From Dyadobacter chenwenxiniae (GTDB lineage: Bacteria > Bacteroidota > Bacteroidia > Cytophagales > Spirosomataceae): a stretch of 64,000 nt of DNA. The notes beneath the pieces are model-generated. The model was given only the letters and a program-made list of their open reading frames with translations. It searched no databases and was not told the origin of the DNA. The position numbers and the translations under genes are program-made. Below are positions 9,726 to 18,471 of this stretch, in pieces; position 1 is the stretch's first letter, and each line of letters starts with the position of its first letter. Location: contig NZ_CP094997.1 in the NCBI RefSeq assembly GCF_022869785.1, positions 2,604,001 to 2,668,000 of the forward strand, in the 5' to 3' direction.

Positions 9726-10105
9726 AATTCGTGAACAATTTTTCGGTGGCCGTCGCGCGGGGTAGTTTTTTCTTCCTTGCATCCCTGAAGTTACAAAAAT
9801 CCAAGATTGCTGGGAAGCATTTATCAATTTTTAATTGAAGTTCAGCAACGGATACGGCCATTTAATGTATAGCAACGCATTGAAAATCTGATTAAATAAT
9901 CTACTGATTTATCAGCAAACTACCCGTATGATAAGCACCAAAACATCCCCGTCCGCCAATAATGTTGGTGTAAACCAGTACCGGTTCGACAAATGGATTA
10001 CCACTGTTTCCATTAGCCTTTATTTTTTTACAAAATTTGGAAAAAGAATAGTAAACCAGTTTTTGAAATCTATGAATTAATGTGCTTTCATCAATACTAA
10101 GCCTG
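9726..10105. other. spacer with an unrecognised 50-codon frame
   Basis: At 9928-10080 the plus strand has ATG followed by 50 codons (beginning MISTKTSPSANNVGVNQYRF) with no clear ribosome site. I do not recognise the peptide and regard it as a possible gene fragment. Nothing else is supported here. Confidence 0.3.
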
Positions 10106-10612
10106 TTATAGTGCTGTTATCAGGATGTTGGGATAGGCTCTGCTTTCATATTGAAAATGCTCAAAGGATTGATTTACAATCTTGATTTCACCAATCGGGT
10201 AACTGTCAGGCCTGCAAGGATTATCTGTTTCTTTTCTGCTCACCTGGTAAGAAAGCACTGCCGTTCCCTTATTGCCTAGCTGAATGTTAAACTGATATTC
10301 ACCTGGCGTCTCATTAAAAAATCCAATGGTTAGCGAGCCATTCAGTGCGTCAAATCCGGTTGTATTTATAACACTCCAGTTTTTATAAGCAGTCCCGGAT
10401 CGTTTGTCGGTTATTTTTATAAATGCGGTATCAACTATCAACGGCTCCCTGGTTTGTTTATCAATGAATTTTACGATAATCTTCGCCGGTGGACTTTCAT
10501 TGAGCAGCCCCTCACAGGGGTCTGTATGAGCTTTTTTACAGCCAGTAAAAATATTAAGAAATAGTACTGTCAATAAAATCCGCTTAAAGGGAAGGTTTTG
10601 TTTTTTAATCAT
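10106..10612 (-). CDS. hypothetical lipoprotein
   Basis: This is a 168-residue protein with a type II signal. A basic start (MIKKQNLPFKR) is followed by a hydrophobic stretch and the lipobox FTGC with Cys at residue 25. The rest is beta-rich in appearance, with a region VKFIDKQTREPLIVDTAFIK reminiscent of carboxypeptidase-regulatory-like folds. I do not recognise a named family. It is probably anchored in a membrane facing the periplasm or surface. It stands alone in a relic-rich area, yet the frame is intact with an ATG start. Confidence 0.7.
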   Translation of the reverse strand: MIKKQNLPFKRILLTVLFLNIFTGCKKAHTDPCEGLLNESPPAKIIVKFIDKQTREPLIVDTAFIKITDKRSGTAYKNWSVINTTGFDALNGSLTIGFFNETPGEYQFNIQLGNKGTAVLSYQVSRKETDNPCRPDSYPIGEIKIVNQSFEHFQYESRAYPNILITAL

Positions 10613-10928
10613 GCGATTACCGGTTTAGAAAACTAGCTATTTTAATGACACAAGATTGATAAGAAACGTTGTATCAACTTGTGAAATAGCTGGAAGCCAA
10701 CCATGAAATTTTGCTCTTTATTGCTCAGCTTACTTTCCTGAATGTACTATTACAATTATTTTCACAAACTTGGGTTAAATTAAAAGATTGAACGAAAAGT
10801 ACCGCGGGTTCGGTAGAGCTTTTTGTCTAGTGAGATGTTTGCTACGTGTAAATCTCACCGCCATCTTTGAATATTGAAGAGTTTGAAGTTTACCTTTTCT
10901 CAAAATATGCTCACCGGAACTAGCTGCC
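10613..10928. other. non-coding spacer
   Basis: I see no coding frame, RNA gene or strong hairpin in this stretch. It separates the lipoprotein gene, transcribed leftward, from the HTH gene, transcribed rightward, and so should hold both promoters. Confidence 0.4.
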
Positions 10929-11453
10929 ATGAAGCATGGTAATATGCTTTCAACTATATGGGTGCTCATATTTGCTCCATATATAGCTTTCAAAAGGCTG
11001 GTGGTCGTTTATGTACAATCTTTTAGTCTAACCCTAGATAAGAGCACATCTAAGCCGTGCCTAATCAGCTATCCACATAAACCCGTCACTTTAGGCGTAC
11101 ATTTACGGCACAGAAGGATGGATTTAAACATGTCACAGGCGGCGGTCGCGAGGTCACTAGGCGTAGTCGAAGATTGCATCACGTATTGGGAGAACTACCG
11201 GAGTCAGCCGAAAATCTCATATTATCCACGCATAGTTGTGTTTTTAAGATACTCGCCATGGCAGTTTGATACGAGTACATTGAAAGTCAGGCTGAAACAA
11301 TATCGATACCGACACGGGTTGAGCTATAAGAAATTCGGAATGATCTTCGGAATGGACGCTGCGCAAATAAGGAAACTTGAAGAAGGAAGTGTCGTTCCGT
11401 TCCGCAAGACGATTGCAAAACTAGAACAGTTGTCAATAAACCGCCTAATATGA
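10929..11453 (+). CDS. XRE-like protein with two helix-turn-helix units
   Basis: The frame starts at ATG 10929, but the first 55 or so residues are hydrophobic and atypical, so the functional protein may start further in. Two tandem HTH units follow. The first, around residues 58-90, contains RHRRMDLNMSQAAVARSLGV and ITYWENYRSQP. The second, around residues 125-155, contains KVRLKQYRYRHGLSYKKFGM and ends IRKLEEG. This duplicated pattern is known from small XRE-like proteins in Bacteroidota. It presumably binds DNA; targets are unknown. Confidence 0.65.
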   Translation: MKHGNMLSTIWVLIFAPYIAFKRLVVVYVQSFSLTLDKSTSKPCLISYPHKPVTLGVHLRHRRMDLNMSQAAVARSLGVVEDCITYWENYRSQPKISYYPRIVVFLRYSPWQFDTSTLKVRLKQYRYRHGLSYKKFGMIFGMDAAQIRKLEEGSVVPFRKTIAKLEQLSINRLI

Positions 11454-11644
11454 ATCTGCAGCTTCCAATTGGTCCACAGTAAACCAGGTAACATCGAATA
11501 GCTAGAATTTGGCTCTGCTTGCTAATATTGGAGAAGTTTTAAAGAATAGATTAATTGAAGTCGATGTAAAGATAGCTCTGCCGATTTAACATCTTACAAA
11601 TGGAAGATCCTGCTCAAATGTCCAGTGTCTTTCATTTTGATCCT

Positions 11645-12019
11645 TTACAAATGAGATTCATTCTGTAATTTATTTCTGTGATTTTTTCCCCAATCAGCTA
11701 GTGTATTTACAATGGGCATAACTGTCTTAGCATATTCAGTTGGCTCATAAGTAACAATAACAGGTGTAGCTCCCGCTTCAACTTTACGAACTATAACACC
11801 ATTTGTTTCCAAATCCTTCAACTCATTTGACAACACCCTAGCAGAAATACCTTCCACGGCCCTCTGTAATTCATTAAAGCGATTATATCCACTAGCGATT
11901 CCCACTACAATGCGCAATTTCCACTTACCTCCTAGAACATGCAGAACATCCTCAATAGCCTTTAAACTTTGAGAACAGGCAAAACTTTTGAATTCGTTTT
12001 TATCGTTTTCACTTTCCAT
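11645..12019 (-). CDS. HxlR family transcriptional regulator
   Basis: This is a 124-residue winged-helix regulator with the family core VLHVLGGKWKLRIVVGIASG followed by the recognition helix region ISARVLSNELKDLETNGV. HxlR proteins sense electrophiles or redox stress, often through a cysteine; here the candidate is the Cys near residue 15 (FACSQSL). It is divergent from an MdaB-like NAD(P)H quinone reductase at 12271, with an inverted repeat between them, which suggests that it represses that gene and itself. Confidence 0.9.
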   Translation of the reverse strand: MESENDKNEFKSFACSQSLKAIEDVLHVLGGKWKLRIVVGIASGYNRFNELQRAVEGISARVLSNELKDLETNGVIVRKVEAGATPVIVTYEPTEYAKTVMPIVNTLADWGKNHRNKLQNESHL

Positions 12020-12051
12020 CTACATTATGCAACTAACCTTTATGATAGTAC

Positions 12052-12065
12052 TAACCTTTTGGTTA
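12052..12065. promoter_or_regulatory. candidate HxlR operator palindrome
   Basis: TAACC-TTTT-GGTTA is a perfect 5-bp inverted repeat with 4-bp spacing in the divergent region between hxlR-like and mdaB-like genes. A matching half site (CTAACCTTTA) lies at 12033-12042. A related palindrome occurs beside the second HxlR gene at 17200. The role as operator is an inference. Confidence 0.5.
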
Positions 12066-12270
12066 CAACTTACTTTATACAAGCAAATATACATAATTTT
12101 GCTTTATTAACTGAAGGCTGTTCCCGATGTATTAGTGACTGATTCGCATATCTATGATACTGAAATTAGTTATAGGTAATTACTGCTGATCATCTTTTAA
12201 CAACGGAATGTTAAAAGATTGTATAAAATGGTAAACCAACCACAAAATCATAATACTTAATAGAATTAAA

Positions 12271-12879
12271 ATGAATGCAACAAAAAAAGTACTCTTGATC
12301 AATGCACATTTAACCTACCCTAATCGGTCGGAGGGATTATTAAATCAGGCATTTCATCAAAAAGCAAAAGACTTTTTCCTGTCAAAGGATTTCGAAGTTT
12401 TAGAAACTAAAGTTGAGGATGGATATAATGTGGATGTAGAGGTAGAAAAACATCTGGCAGCAGATATCATCATTTTACAGACCCCAATTAATTGGTTTAG
12501 TGCGCCTTGGATATATAAAAAATACGTGGATGAAGTTTTTGACGGCGGATTCATTAAAACGACATTCTTTGTAAATGACGGCAGAACACGTCAGGATCCG
12601 ACCAGACAATATGGAACAGGTGGAAAAATGATGGGAAAGAAATTTATGGTTAGTAGTACGTGGAATGCGCCACAGGAAAGTTTTGGCAATAGCGATCAGC
12701 TTTTGTATGAAGGTAGAAGTACAACTGATGCCTTAATACATATTACAGCGACTTATCGTTTTTGTGGGGTAGAAACTGTGCCGGATTACAATTGTTTTGA
12801 TATTTACAAAGATGGCGACATCTCAGGCACATTAGAAAGGTATCCCGAACATTTAGAAAAAGTTTTTGGTTTGTCTTAG
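12271..12879 (+). CDS. mdaB: NAD(P)H oxidoreductase, MdaB-like flavodoxin-fold quinone reductase
   Basis: This 202-residue protein begins with a flavodoxin-like first strand (KKVLLINAHLTYPNRSEGLL). It has LQTPINWFSAPWIYKKYVDE, the FAD-contact region typical of MdaB and WrbA/NQO-type reductases, and the closing NCFDIYKDGDI. MdaB reduces quinones by two electrons and protects against electrophiles. It is divergent from an HxlR regulator with a palindromic operator candidate between them. The symbol is by family resemblance. Confidence 0.85.
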   Translation: MNATKKVLLINAHLTYPNRSEGLLNQAFHQKAKDFFLSKDFEVLETKVEDGYNVDVEVEKHLAADIIILQTPINWFSAPWIYKKYVDEVFDGGFIKTTFFVNDGRTRQDPTRQYGTGGKMMGKKFMVSSTWNAPQESFGNSDQLLYEGRSTTDALIHITATYRFCGVETVPDYNCFDIYKDGDISGTLERYPEHLEKVFGLS

Positions 12880-13500
12880 TCATATCAATTCAGTTCTGCA
12901 CATAAACAAAGTAATACTTAGATTGGGGATTATTCCATATATGGCCCCAATTTCGCTGAACGTGGTCATTCCTCATTCATACTAATTATTTTAGTTTTAA
13001 AGAAGGGGTTTAAATAATTTAATATCTCCATAAGCCTGCATCAGGAAAGAATAGATTCGAAAGGATCAAGTTGGACACCACAGACCCTCTTTACAGTCGA
13101 TAAAGAGGGTTTTATTGTGAGGTTTTGGTGACTTCAATACTTCTCTGGAGGAAATGGATTTTGAAGACATTTTGACTGATGATATAAATTTAGGACATTT
13201 ATGGAAAAATATCAAACAAATTTGGATATCTAATTCTTGGCAATGCGTACGGATTTGCATTCAGAAAAGCTAAATAGGGATCTTTCTAATAGGATCGACT
13301 GCTCATGGAGCTACAATTTGTTTGAGAAAGAATAAACCTTTATGAAACTTTCCGATAGGTTTCTGCTCTTTTCAACCTTTAATTGTGAAAGAAATTCAGT
13401 GCCTCTTTTTTTGACGTGGCTTTTCCATTTTTAAAATTTTACTTTAAATATGAAAGTGGAATTTTAACCTATATTTATCGCCATTAATCTATCGCGTAGT
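12880..13500. other. intergenic region with one terminator, no gene
   Basis: Apart from the hairpin at 13085-13109 I find no supported gene. The short frames here are AT-rich and unrelated to anything I know. The final 100 bases lead into an AraC gene that must use a non-ATG start. Confidence 0.4.
13085..13115 (+). terminator. rho-independent terminator
   Basis: CCCTCTTTA (13085-13093) pairs perfectly with TAAAGAGGG (13101-13109) across a 7-base loop, followed by TTTTATT. It lies 205 bp beyond the mdaB-like stop and probably ends that transcript. Confidence 0.65.
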
Positions 13501-14325
13501 TTGAGAAATTACAGTTTGAATAAGCCTATAACACAATTCCCATTTATAGAGGTGTTTAAGTTAGAAGAATTGCGTGCTGGTACTTTCGATCATTATCAAC
13601 GGTTTAATTTCCATCAGCTGCTATGGAGTACGGAGACCGATGGAAGTATCACTTTTAGTATTGACTTTAATGATTTTGAAGCCCGTGGCTCTCAGGCCGT
13701 CGTCATTTACCCATACCAGAATGTCAAAATTGATCTCACTGATAAGAAAGGGTATTTGTTTTTAATCCATAACGATGTATTCTTTGGGATAAATCAAAAG
13801 ATAGGCTCAGATTACCTGAATGGGTTTTTTATCAATCAATTGGTATCGCTTGATGGTAAAAGTGCCTTAACAATGAGATCCATCGTTGATCTGCTGTTAG
13901 CGGAGTATAGCAGCGACAATAGAGCGTTAATGATGGAAAGCTATATGTTTTCGCTTTTATTTCATGTGTCAGCAATTTTTGATGAAAGCCCAAGGCTCAG
14001 GGAGTATGTGGACTATCCAGTTTTCGGAAAACTGATGAGTCTGATCGAAACGCATTTTATTACAGAAAAAGGAGCGGCATTTTATATCAAAGAGTTGAAT
14101 ATTTCTGCCAAAAAGCTCAATCAGATCTGCGAGAGTATCACCAACAAAAAGTTAAAGTATCTGATCCAGGACCGCATTGTTCTGGAAATTCGAAAGGAAT
14201 TGCATCTCGGCAAAAGGACCATAAAGGAAATAGCATATGATCTTGGGTTTACCGAACCCTCCTATCTTACCCGTTTTACAAAAAAACATACAGGCCTGAC
14301 CCCCAAAGAATTTGCAAAGCAGTAA
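13501..14325 (+). CDS. AraC family transcriptional regulator
   Basis: This 274-residue protein has an N-terminal sensing domain and a C-terminal AraC HTH pair (containing RTIKEIAYDLGFTEPSYLTR and KKHTGLTPKEFAKQ). No ATG is available before the conserved N-terminus; TTG at 13501 is the best start, with an ATT six codons earlier as alternative. It is not one of the three closely related AraC proteins elsewhere in the window. It precedes the catalase-like/cytochrome pair by 102 bp on the same strand and could control it. Confidence 0.85.
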   Translation: MRNYSLNKPITQFPFIEVFKLEELRAGTFDHYQRFNFHQLLWSTETDGSITFSIDFNDFEARGSQAVVIYPYQNVKIDLTDKKGYLFLIHNDVFFGINQKIGSDYLNGFFINQLVSLDGKSALTMRSIVDLLLAEYSSDNRALMMESYMFSLLFHVSAIFDESPRLREYVDYPVFGKLMSLIETHFITEKGAAFYIKELNISAKKLNQICESITNKKLKYLIQDRIVLEIRKELHLGKRTIKEIAYDLGFTEPSYLTRFTKKHTGLTPKEFAKQ

Positions 14326-14427
14326 AGTCCTTTTTTTGGGCTGGAAAGTGTAATTTTTCCCCATCTCTGTTACGCTATATTTGCGCTGTAAGTAAACAGA
14401 AACGGAAAAGTACACTTCAAGACTAAA

Positions 14428-15528
14428 ATGAAAAAAGCCTCCTTAGTAGCCTATCTGAAAACAAAGCGTGTTCTCTTTAAATTAGTTGGGATTTTCCTGA
14501 TTGCATCCGGATTAGTTTTGGCCTTTGCCTGGTCAGCAGGTCTAATTGGAGGACGCATTACCACCCGAACATTCCTAAAGGATACACCCAAAACATACCT
14601 TGCAGGTTACCGCCGGGCCCACGGAAAGGGAATCTGCTTTGAAGGCACTTTTCGTGCGTCCGGTAAAGGGGTGCCATTTTCGATCGCAAGGGTTTTTGCC
14701 CAACAGAAAGTTCCGGTTACAGGCCGTTTCTCACTGGGTAGTCCAGATCCCTACGCTCCTGACAATTCCACCCGAACAGTAAGTATGGCCCTGATGCTTA
14801 CTGCTGATGACGGGGAACAATGGCGAATGAAACTGAACAACGAACCTTATTTTGCTACCCGCGATACGGAAGGTTTCCTGGAGCAAGTGGAAGCATATAA
14901 ACCTGTCTCCAACACAGGTGCTCCCGACCCAGCTCGGGTAGCGGCTTTCTTGAAAAAACATCCAGAGGCTCAGAAATATGTAAAATGGGATGCTACCGCA
15001 CCCTGGACCCGCAGTTTTGCCGGGGCTCAGTACAATGTTATTAATTCGTTCATCTTAATTGATGCGAATGGTAAAAAGCAGGTAATACGCTGGTCTATGC
15101 GTCCACACGCAGAATTTACTTCCTGGAGTGTCCGTCAGCGTAAACAGGCCAGCCACGACTTCCTGTTTGAAGATTTGAAAAAGCGTCTTGAAAAGGGGCC
15201 GCTATACTGGGACCTTGTGCTGACTTTGGCCGAACCAGGCGACCCGGTAAATGACCCATCACAGGTTTGGCCTGAAAACCGCAGACAGATAGTGGCAGGC
15301 ACATTGGAAGTGTCCCATGTTTTTGACCAGACCAAGGGTGGTTGCAGGGATATTAACTTCGATCCCACCCGTGTCCCCAAGGGAATTACTCTTTCCGATG
15401 ATCCGGTTCTGGCAGCCCGGGCCGGCATTTATTCTCATTCGCACAGCGATCGGGTACGCGAGATCGGGTATGGTAAGGCCACGGATGCAGTAGGCAAACA
15501 TCAAAAAGATAACGCTGGCAACAAGTAA
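14428..15528 (+). CDS. catalase-family peroxidase (SrpA-like, membrane-anchored)
   Basis: This is a 366-residue short catalase-fold protein. An N-terminal transmembrane anchor (residues about 18-38) is followed by the distal-haem His65 in RRAHGKGICFEGTF, the IARVFAQQ and GRFSLGSPD region, and the proximal haem-ligand Tyr335 in AARAGIYSHS. Such small periplasmic catalase-like proteins act as haem peroxidases and usually lack strong catalase activity. The next gene, two bases after the stop, is a cytochrome b561, which probably passes electrons from the quinol pool to it. Confidence 0.9.
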   Translation: MKKASLVAYLKTKRVLFKLVGIFLIASGLVLAFAWSAGLIGGRITTRTFLKDTPKTYLAGYRRAHGKGICFEGTFRASGKGVPFSIARVFAQQKVPVTGRFSLGSPDPYAPDNSTRTVSMALMLTADDGEQWRMKLNNEPYFATRDTEGFLEQVEAYKPVSNTGAPDPARVAAFLKKHPEAQKYVKWDATAPWTRSFAGAQYNVINSFILIDANGKKQVIRWSMRPHAEFTSWSVRQRKQASHDFLFEDLKKRLEKGPLYWDLVLTLAEPGDPVNDPSQVWPENRRQIVAGTLEVSHVFDQTKGGCRDINFDPTRVPKGITLSDDPVLAARAGIYSHSHSDRVREIGYGKATDAVGKHQKDNAGNK

Positions 15529-15530
15529 TC

Positions 15531-16133
15531 ATGGCTAAAACTAAAAATATCTCTTCCGCTCCGCCAACGCATTTCAATATTACAGCCCGAATATTACACT
15601 GGCTGATGGCATCGATGATAATTACCATGATATTCGTCGGATTGGGAATGATGACATCCCTGACGTGGAGACCCTGGTTGCTGGACCTTCATATTCCATT
15701 AGGCATAGCTATACTGTTGTTGGTCATTATCCGGTTCATAAACAGGCTAAGCTTTGCTGTACCAAATATGCCCGCTGGCATGTCCAGTTTTCAGTCAAAA
15801 GCGGCAGTAATCCTGCATTGGGCCCTGTATGGCATGATGCTGGCTTTGCCACTGACAGGATGGGCACAATTGTCCGCCGCAGGTTTTCTGGTAAAGCTGT
15901 TTCCGGGTATGAACCTTCCCTCAATCCTCCCACAGAGTCCATTTTTATTTGCATGGTTGCACGATGCCCACAAGGTGATGGCCTGGATGCTTTTCTTAAT
16001 GGTAACAGGGCACCTTTCCGCAGCATTGTTACATGCATGGGTATATCGTGACGGCCTGTTTTCGAGTATTACGTGGTCAAGAAAAACAATTGATAGATCT
16101 GAACAATCTCCTGCTGGAGGGGCTGAATCATGA
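15531..16133 (+). CDS. cytochrome b561 family membrane protein
   Basis: This 200-residue protein has four predicted transmembrane helices with histidines placed as in di-haem b561 proteins: His23 (RILHWLMAS), LDLHIPLGIAIL, ILHWALYGMML, and the last helix pair HDAHKVMAW/VTGHLSAAL. It starts two bases after the catalase-like gene, so the two are surely co-transcribed. Inferred role: quinol-linked electron donor for the periplasmic peroxidase. Confidence 0.92.
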   Translation: MAKTKNISSAPPTHFNITARILHWLMASMIITMIFVGLGMMTSLTWRPWLLDLHIPLGIAILLLVIIRFINRLSFAVPNMPAGMSSFQSKAAVILHWALYGMMLALPLTGWAQLSAAGFLVKLFPGMNLPSILPQSPFLFAWLHDAHKVMAWMLFLMVTGHLSAALLHAWVYRDGLFSSITWSRKTIDRSEQSPAGGAES

Positions 16134-16242
16134 TAAAAAAGTAAAACCTGGGATGAATGACTGGGTAATTTCTGATTTTCTAAATTGAGTTGAACTCAGC
16201 AGCCGCTGGTACGAATCAATGAGCGGCCACTGTTCAATCATT

Positions 16243-17118
16243 TTAAAGCCGATAAGCCGCTTTCAGAAAGTCTTTAACAGATTCTGGCTCTCTTCCCAGG
16301 ATCTGCTGCAAATCAGTAGAATGCAAGTCGAATTCACCCTGGGCAATGGCTACACATATAGTAGTTATGCCCTGGATTGCTTCATCAGGAAGGCCGTAGC
16401 TTTTCAACTGCTCAGTAAATACTTCAGCTGATGGAGAAACATACTGTATGGTTCTACCTGACAGCTCACTAAGTATTCCTGCAATATCTTCAAAAGAGTA
16501 TGCCACAGGAGCACACATTTCGTAAATCTTATTTTCATGGCCTTCCGAGGTCAGAAGATTTGCAGCCGCTGCTGCCAAGTCCTTGCGGCTCACAAAAGAA
16601 GACTTTCCATCACCGGCAGGAAGGAAGATCGTGCCCGTTTCAATCACCTTGTCACCGATGAACATTGGCAAAACATCAGCATACAAGCCATGTTTTAAAA
16701 TGGTGTAGGTAAGCCCTGATTCTTTAATCAGATTGTCGGTTTTCAAGTGTGCACCAGAAACAAAGGCGATCGGCGAGCTTCCGTCTTCGGATTTGCGCTG
16801 CACACTAGTATAAAAGATATGTCCTACCCCTGCTTCAACGGCAGCTTTAACAACATTTTGATGCTGGGCAAAGCGGTTAGGGATATCGCTCGATGAGACA
16901 AAGTACAGCTTGTCAACACCTTTAAAAGCAGCTATCAGCGAATCATAATCTGTGTAATCGCCTTGAATAACGTTGACACCTTTGCCTTTCAGGTCTTCCA
17001 CTTTTGCAGGGTCACGAACCAGTGCAGAAATATCTTTTGCATCTACCTTTCCCAGCAGCTCTTCTACCGTTGCTTTACCTAAATGTCCGGATGCACCGGT
17101 TACTAATATCGTACTCAT
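16243..17118 (-). CDS. NmrA/QorB-like NAD(P)H-binding oxidoreductase
   Basis: This 291-residue atypical SDR starts with the Rossmann motif ILVTGASGHLGKATVEELL and continues VNVIQGDYTDYDSLIAAFKG. It lacks the YxxxK catalytic pair of classical SDRs. It resembles QorB (YtfG) and NmrA-type proteins, which reduce quinones or sense redox state through NADP. It is divergent from an HxlR regulator at 17231, a common arrangement for electrophile defence genes. Confidence 0.9.
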   Translation of the reverse strand: MSTILVTGASGHLGKATVEELLGKVDAKDISALVRDPAKVEDLKGKGVNVIQGDYTDYDSLIAAFKGVDKLYFVSSSDIPNRFAQHQNVVKAAVEAGVGHIFYTSVQRKSEDGSSPIAFVSGAHLKTDNLIKESGLTYTILKHGLYADVLPMFIGDKVIETGTIFLPAGDGKSSFVSRKDLAAAAANLLTSEGHENKIYEMCAPVAYSFEDIAGILSELSGRTIQYVSPSAEVFTEQLKSYGLPDEAIQGITTICVAIAQGEFDLHSTDLQQILGREPESVKDFLKAAYRL

Positions 17119-17198
17119 AATGTTATCTGTTTTCGTTTTATTTCTGCATAATTAATACATTAGCATTCTAAAAGATAGCAGTTAACTAAAAGTAGCCA

Positions 17199-17214
17199 GT
17201 TACCTTTAGGTAGC
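17199..17214. promoter_or_regulatory. candidate HxlR operator palindrome
   Basis: TTACC-TTTA-GGTAG lies in the 112-bp divergent region between the NmrA-like and HxlR genes, within a partial direct repeat of GTAGCCAG. It has the same 5-4-5 layout as the site beside the other HxlR gene at 12052. Confidence 0.45.
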
Positions 17215-17230
17215 CAGCATTACAGAAGAT

Positions 17231-17596
17231 ATGAAGAAGAGAGACCATACACAATGTACCGGGGCGCTCTTGCCCATCCGCGATGCACTGGAAGTTTTGA
17301 GTGGAAAATGGAAGCTGCAAATTATCATTGCTATCTCGGCAGGCAACAGCCGTTTCCGTGAAATCGAGCGGGCTGTAACAGGGATTACCTCCAAGGTCTT
17401 GACAAAGGAACTCAAAGACCTGGAAGAACACCAGTTGATCAAGCGCACAGTCTACACAGGCACACCGGTACTGGTGGAATACACTTTGGACGAATATGCA
17501 AACAGCCTGGAACAGGTAATTGTTTCTTTAAATGATTGGGGGATTGGCCACCGTAAAAGGCTGATGCAAACCGGGCAGGTCGAATTGGTGGCATGA
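17231..17596 (+). CDS. HxlR family transcriptional regulator
   Basis: This is a 121-residue HxlR winged-helix protein. It has CTGALLPIRDALEVLSGKWK at the N-terminus, with Cys9 as a possible sensing residue, then FREIERAVTGITSKVLTKEL and LKDLEEHQLIKR. It is divergent from the NmrA/QorB-like oxidoreductase and probably represses it until an oxidant or electrophile modifies the sensor. Confidence 0.9.
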   Translation: MKKRDHTQCTGALLPIRDALEVLSGKWKLQIIIAISAGNSRFREIERAVTGITSKVLTKELKDLEEHQLIKRTVYTGTPVLVEYTLDEYANSLEQVIVSLNDWGIGHRKRLMQTGQVELVA

Positions 17597-17737
17597 TATA
17601 CTAAGAGGAGCCGATTTAAAACATTTTCCAAGGCCATCATGAAAAATATGCAGCATTCCAATCCGACTATGGCTAGTACTCAAAGATCTGATTGATCAAG
17701 TAATGAGCCAATTCCAAAATTGGTTTCCCCAAAAACA
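17597..17737. other. spacer before the repeat copy
   Basis: There is no gene or clear structure. It separates the HxlR gene from the first copy of the dispersed repeat. Confidence 0.35.
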
Positions 17738-17930
17738 TACACCGATTTTACGAACTCGGGTAAACGACAAATGAGAGAAAGAGCCGTGGATCTTGGCTAA
17801 CGGATGCCCATCCAAAATTAAAGAAACATGCATACGTCTAAAATCGGAAAGCATTTTGATTGGTAGGGGCAGATCTGACTAGGAGCTAACTTACTGCAAC
17901 GACAACTTTACATGTAGTATCCCGACAACC
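17738..17930 (+). repeat. dispersed repeat family, copy A (about 190 bp)
   Basis: Copy A aligns with stretches at 38331-38522 and 46491-46688. Shared landmarks in the same order and spacing are ACACCG, CGACAAATGAGAGAAAGAGCC, CCAT.CAAAAT, GGAGCT or AGAGCT, and TTACATGTAG followed by CCGACAAC. The copies are strongly diverged. In this copy the repeat runs directly into a serine-recombinase remnant. Confidence 0.55.
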
Positions 17931-18180
17931 TAACTCATGAGACAAATGAACGAATGGGCCTAGACTCGGCCCGGCAAGGGGCAGATCCGGGGGTAGGCCA
18001 GAAGGGCTAAGCGAGCGTTATCGCAAAATTGCCCCGGAAGTCAAGGAAATTTATGAGAAGAACAGTCGGAGTACCGATGAAGTCAGAGAAATGTTCAAAA
18101 TAAAAAGTCAGCCTACATTGTACAAAATTTTAAAGTACAGTGGTGTTGATATTAAGGGTTTTTTGAAGAAGAGACGATAG
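17926..18180 (+). pseudogene. C-terminal remnant of a serine recombinase (resolvase/invertase)
   Basis: One frame reads LTHETNERMGLDSARQG. After a shift of one base at about 17975 the next frame reads GRSGGRPEGLSERYRKIAPE and later STDEVREMFKIKSQPTLYKI, ending at TAG 18180. This is the hinge and helix-turn-helix tail of resolvase/invertase-type site-specific recombinases. The catalytic serine domain is missing, so it is inactive. It suggests that a mobile element once occupied this site. Confidence 0.65.
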
Positions 18181-18471
18181 TGCCGTGGCTTTTGATACGG
18201 CGGCGTGGCCGACTAGGCCGTTGCCGTACAAACTTGTACTTTAACCCAAGCTAGCAAACGAAGGCCAGAGATATCTGATACGATTAGCCAGGATTGCGGT
18301 TGGTATCTGCGTAGCGGACACTACCTCGAAATTTCGTTCAATAGTGAACGCTTTAAAATTCCAAAATCTATCGTTTGAGCGTTTAAAGGAGGATTGACTG
18401 TATTGGCAGACTATTTTTCCCTCAGTATAGACCTGATCATAAATAACCCAAATTAAAGTACTTTATCCTAC
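18181..18471. other. spacer upstream of serine hydrolase
   Basis: No gene is seen. A GC-rich run around 18185-18235 may be further relic of the recombinase element. Confidence 0.35.

Noticed and set aside
9634..9861. 75-codon minus-strand frame as a transposase start
   Set aside because: I could not match it to a transposase family and it has no ribosome site; left as unexplained sequence next to the truncated P-loop gene.
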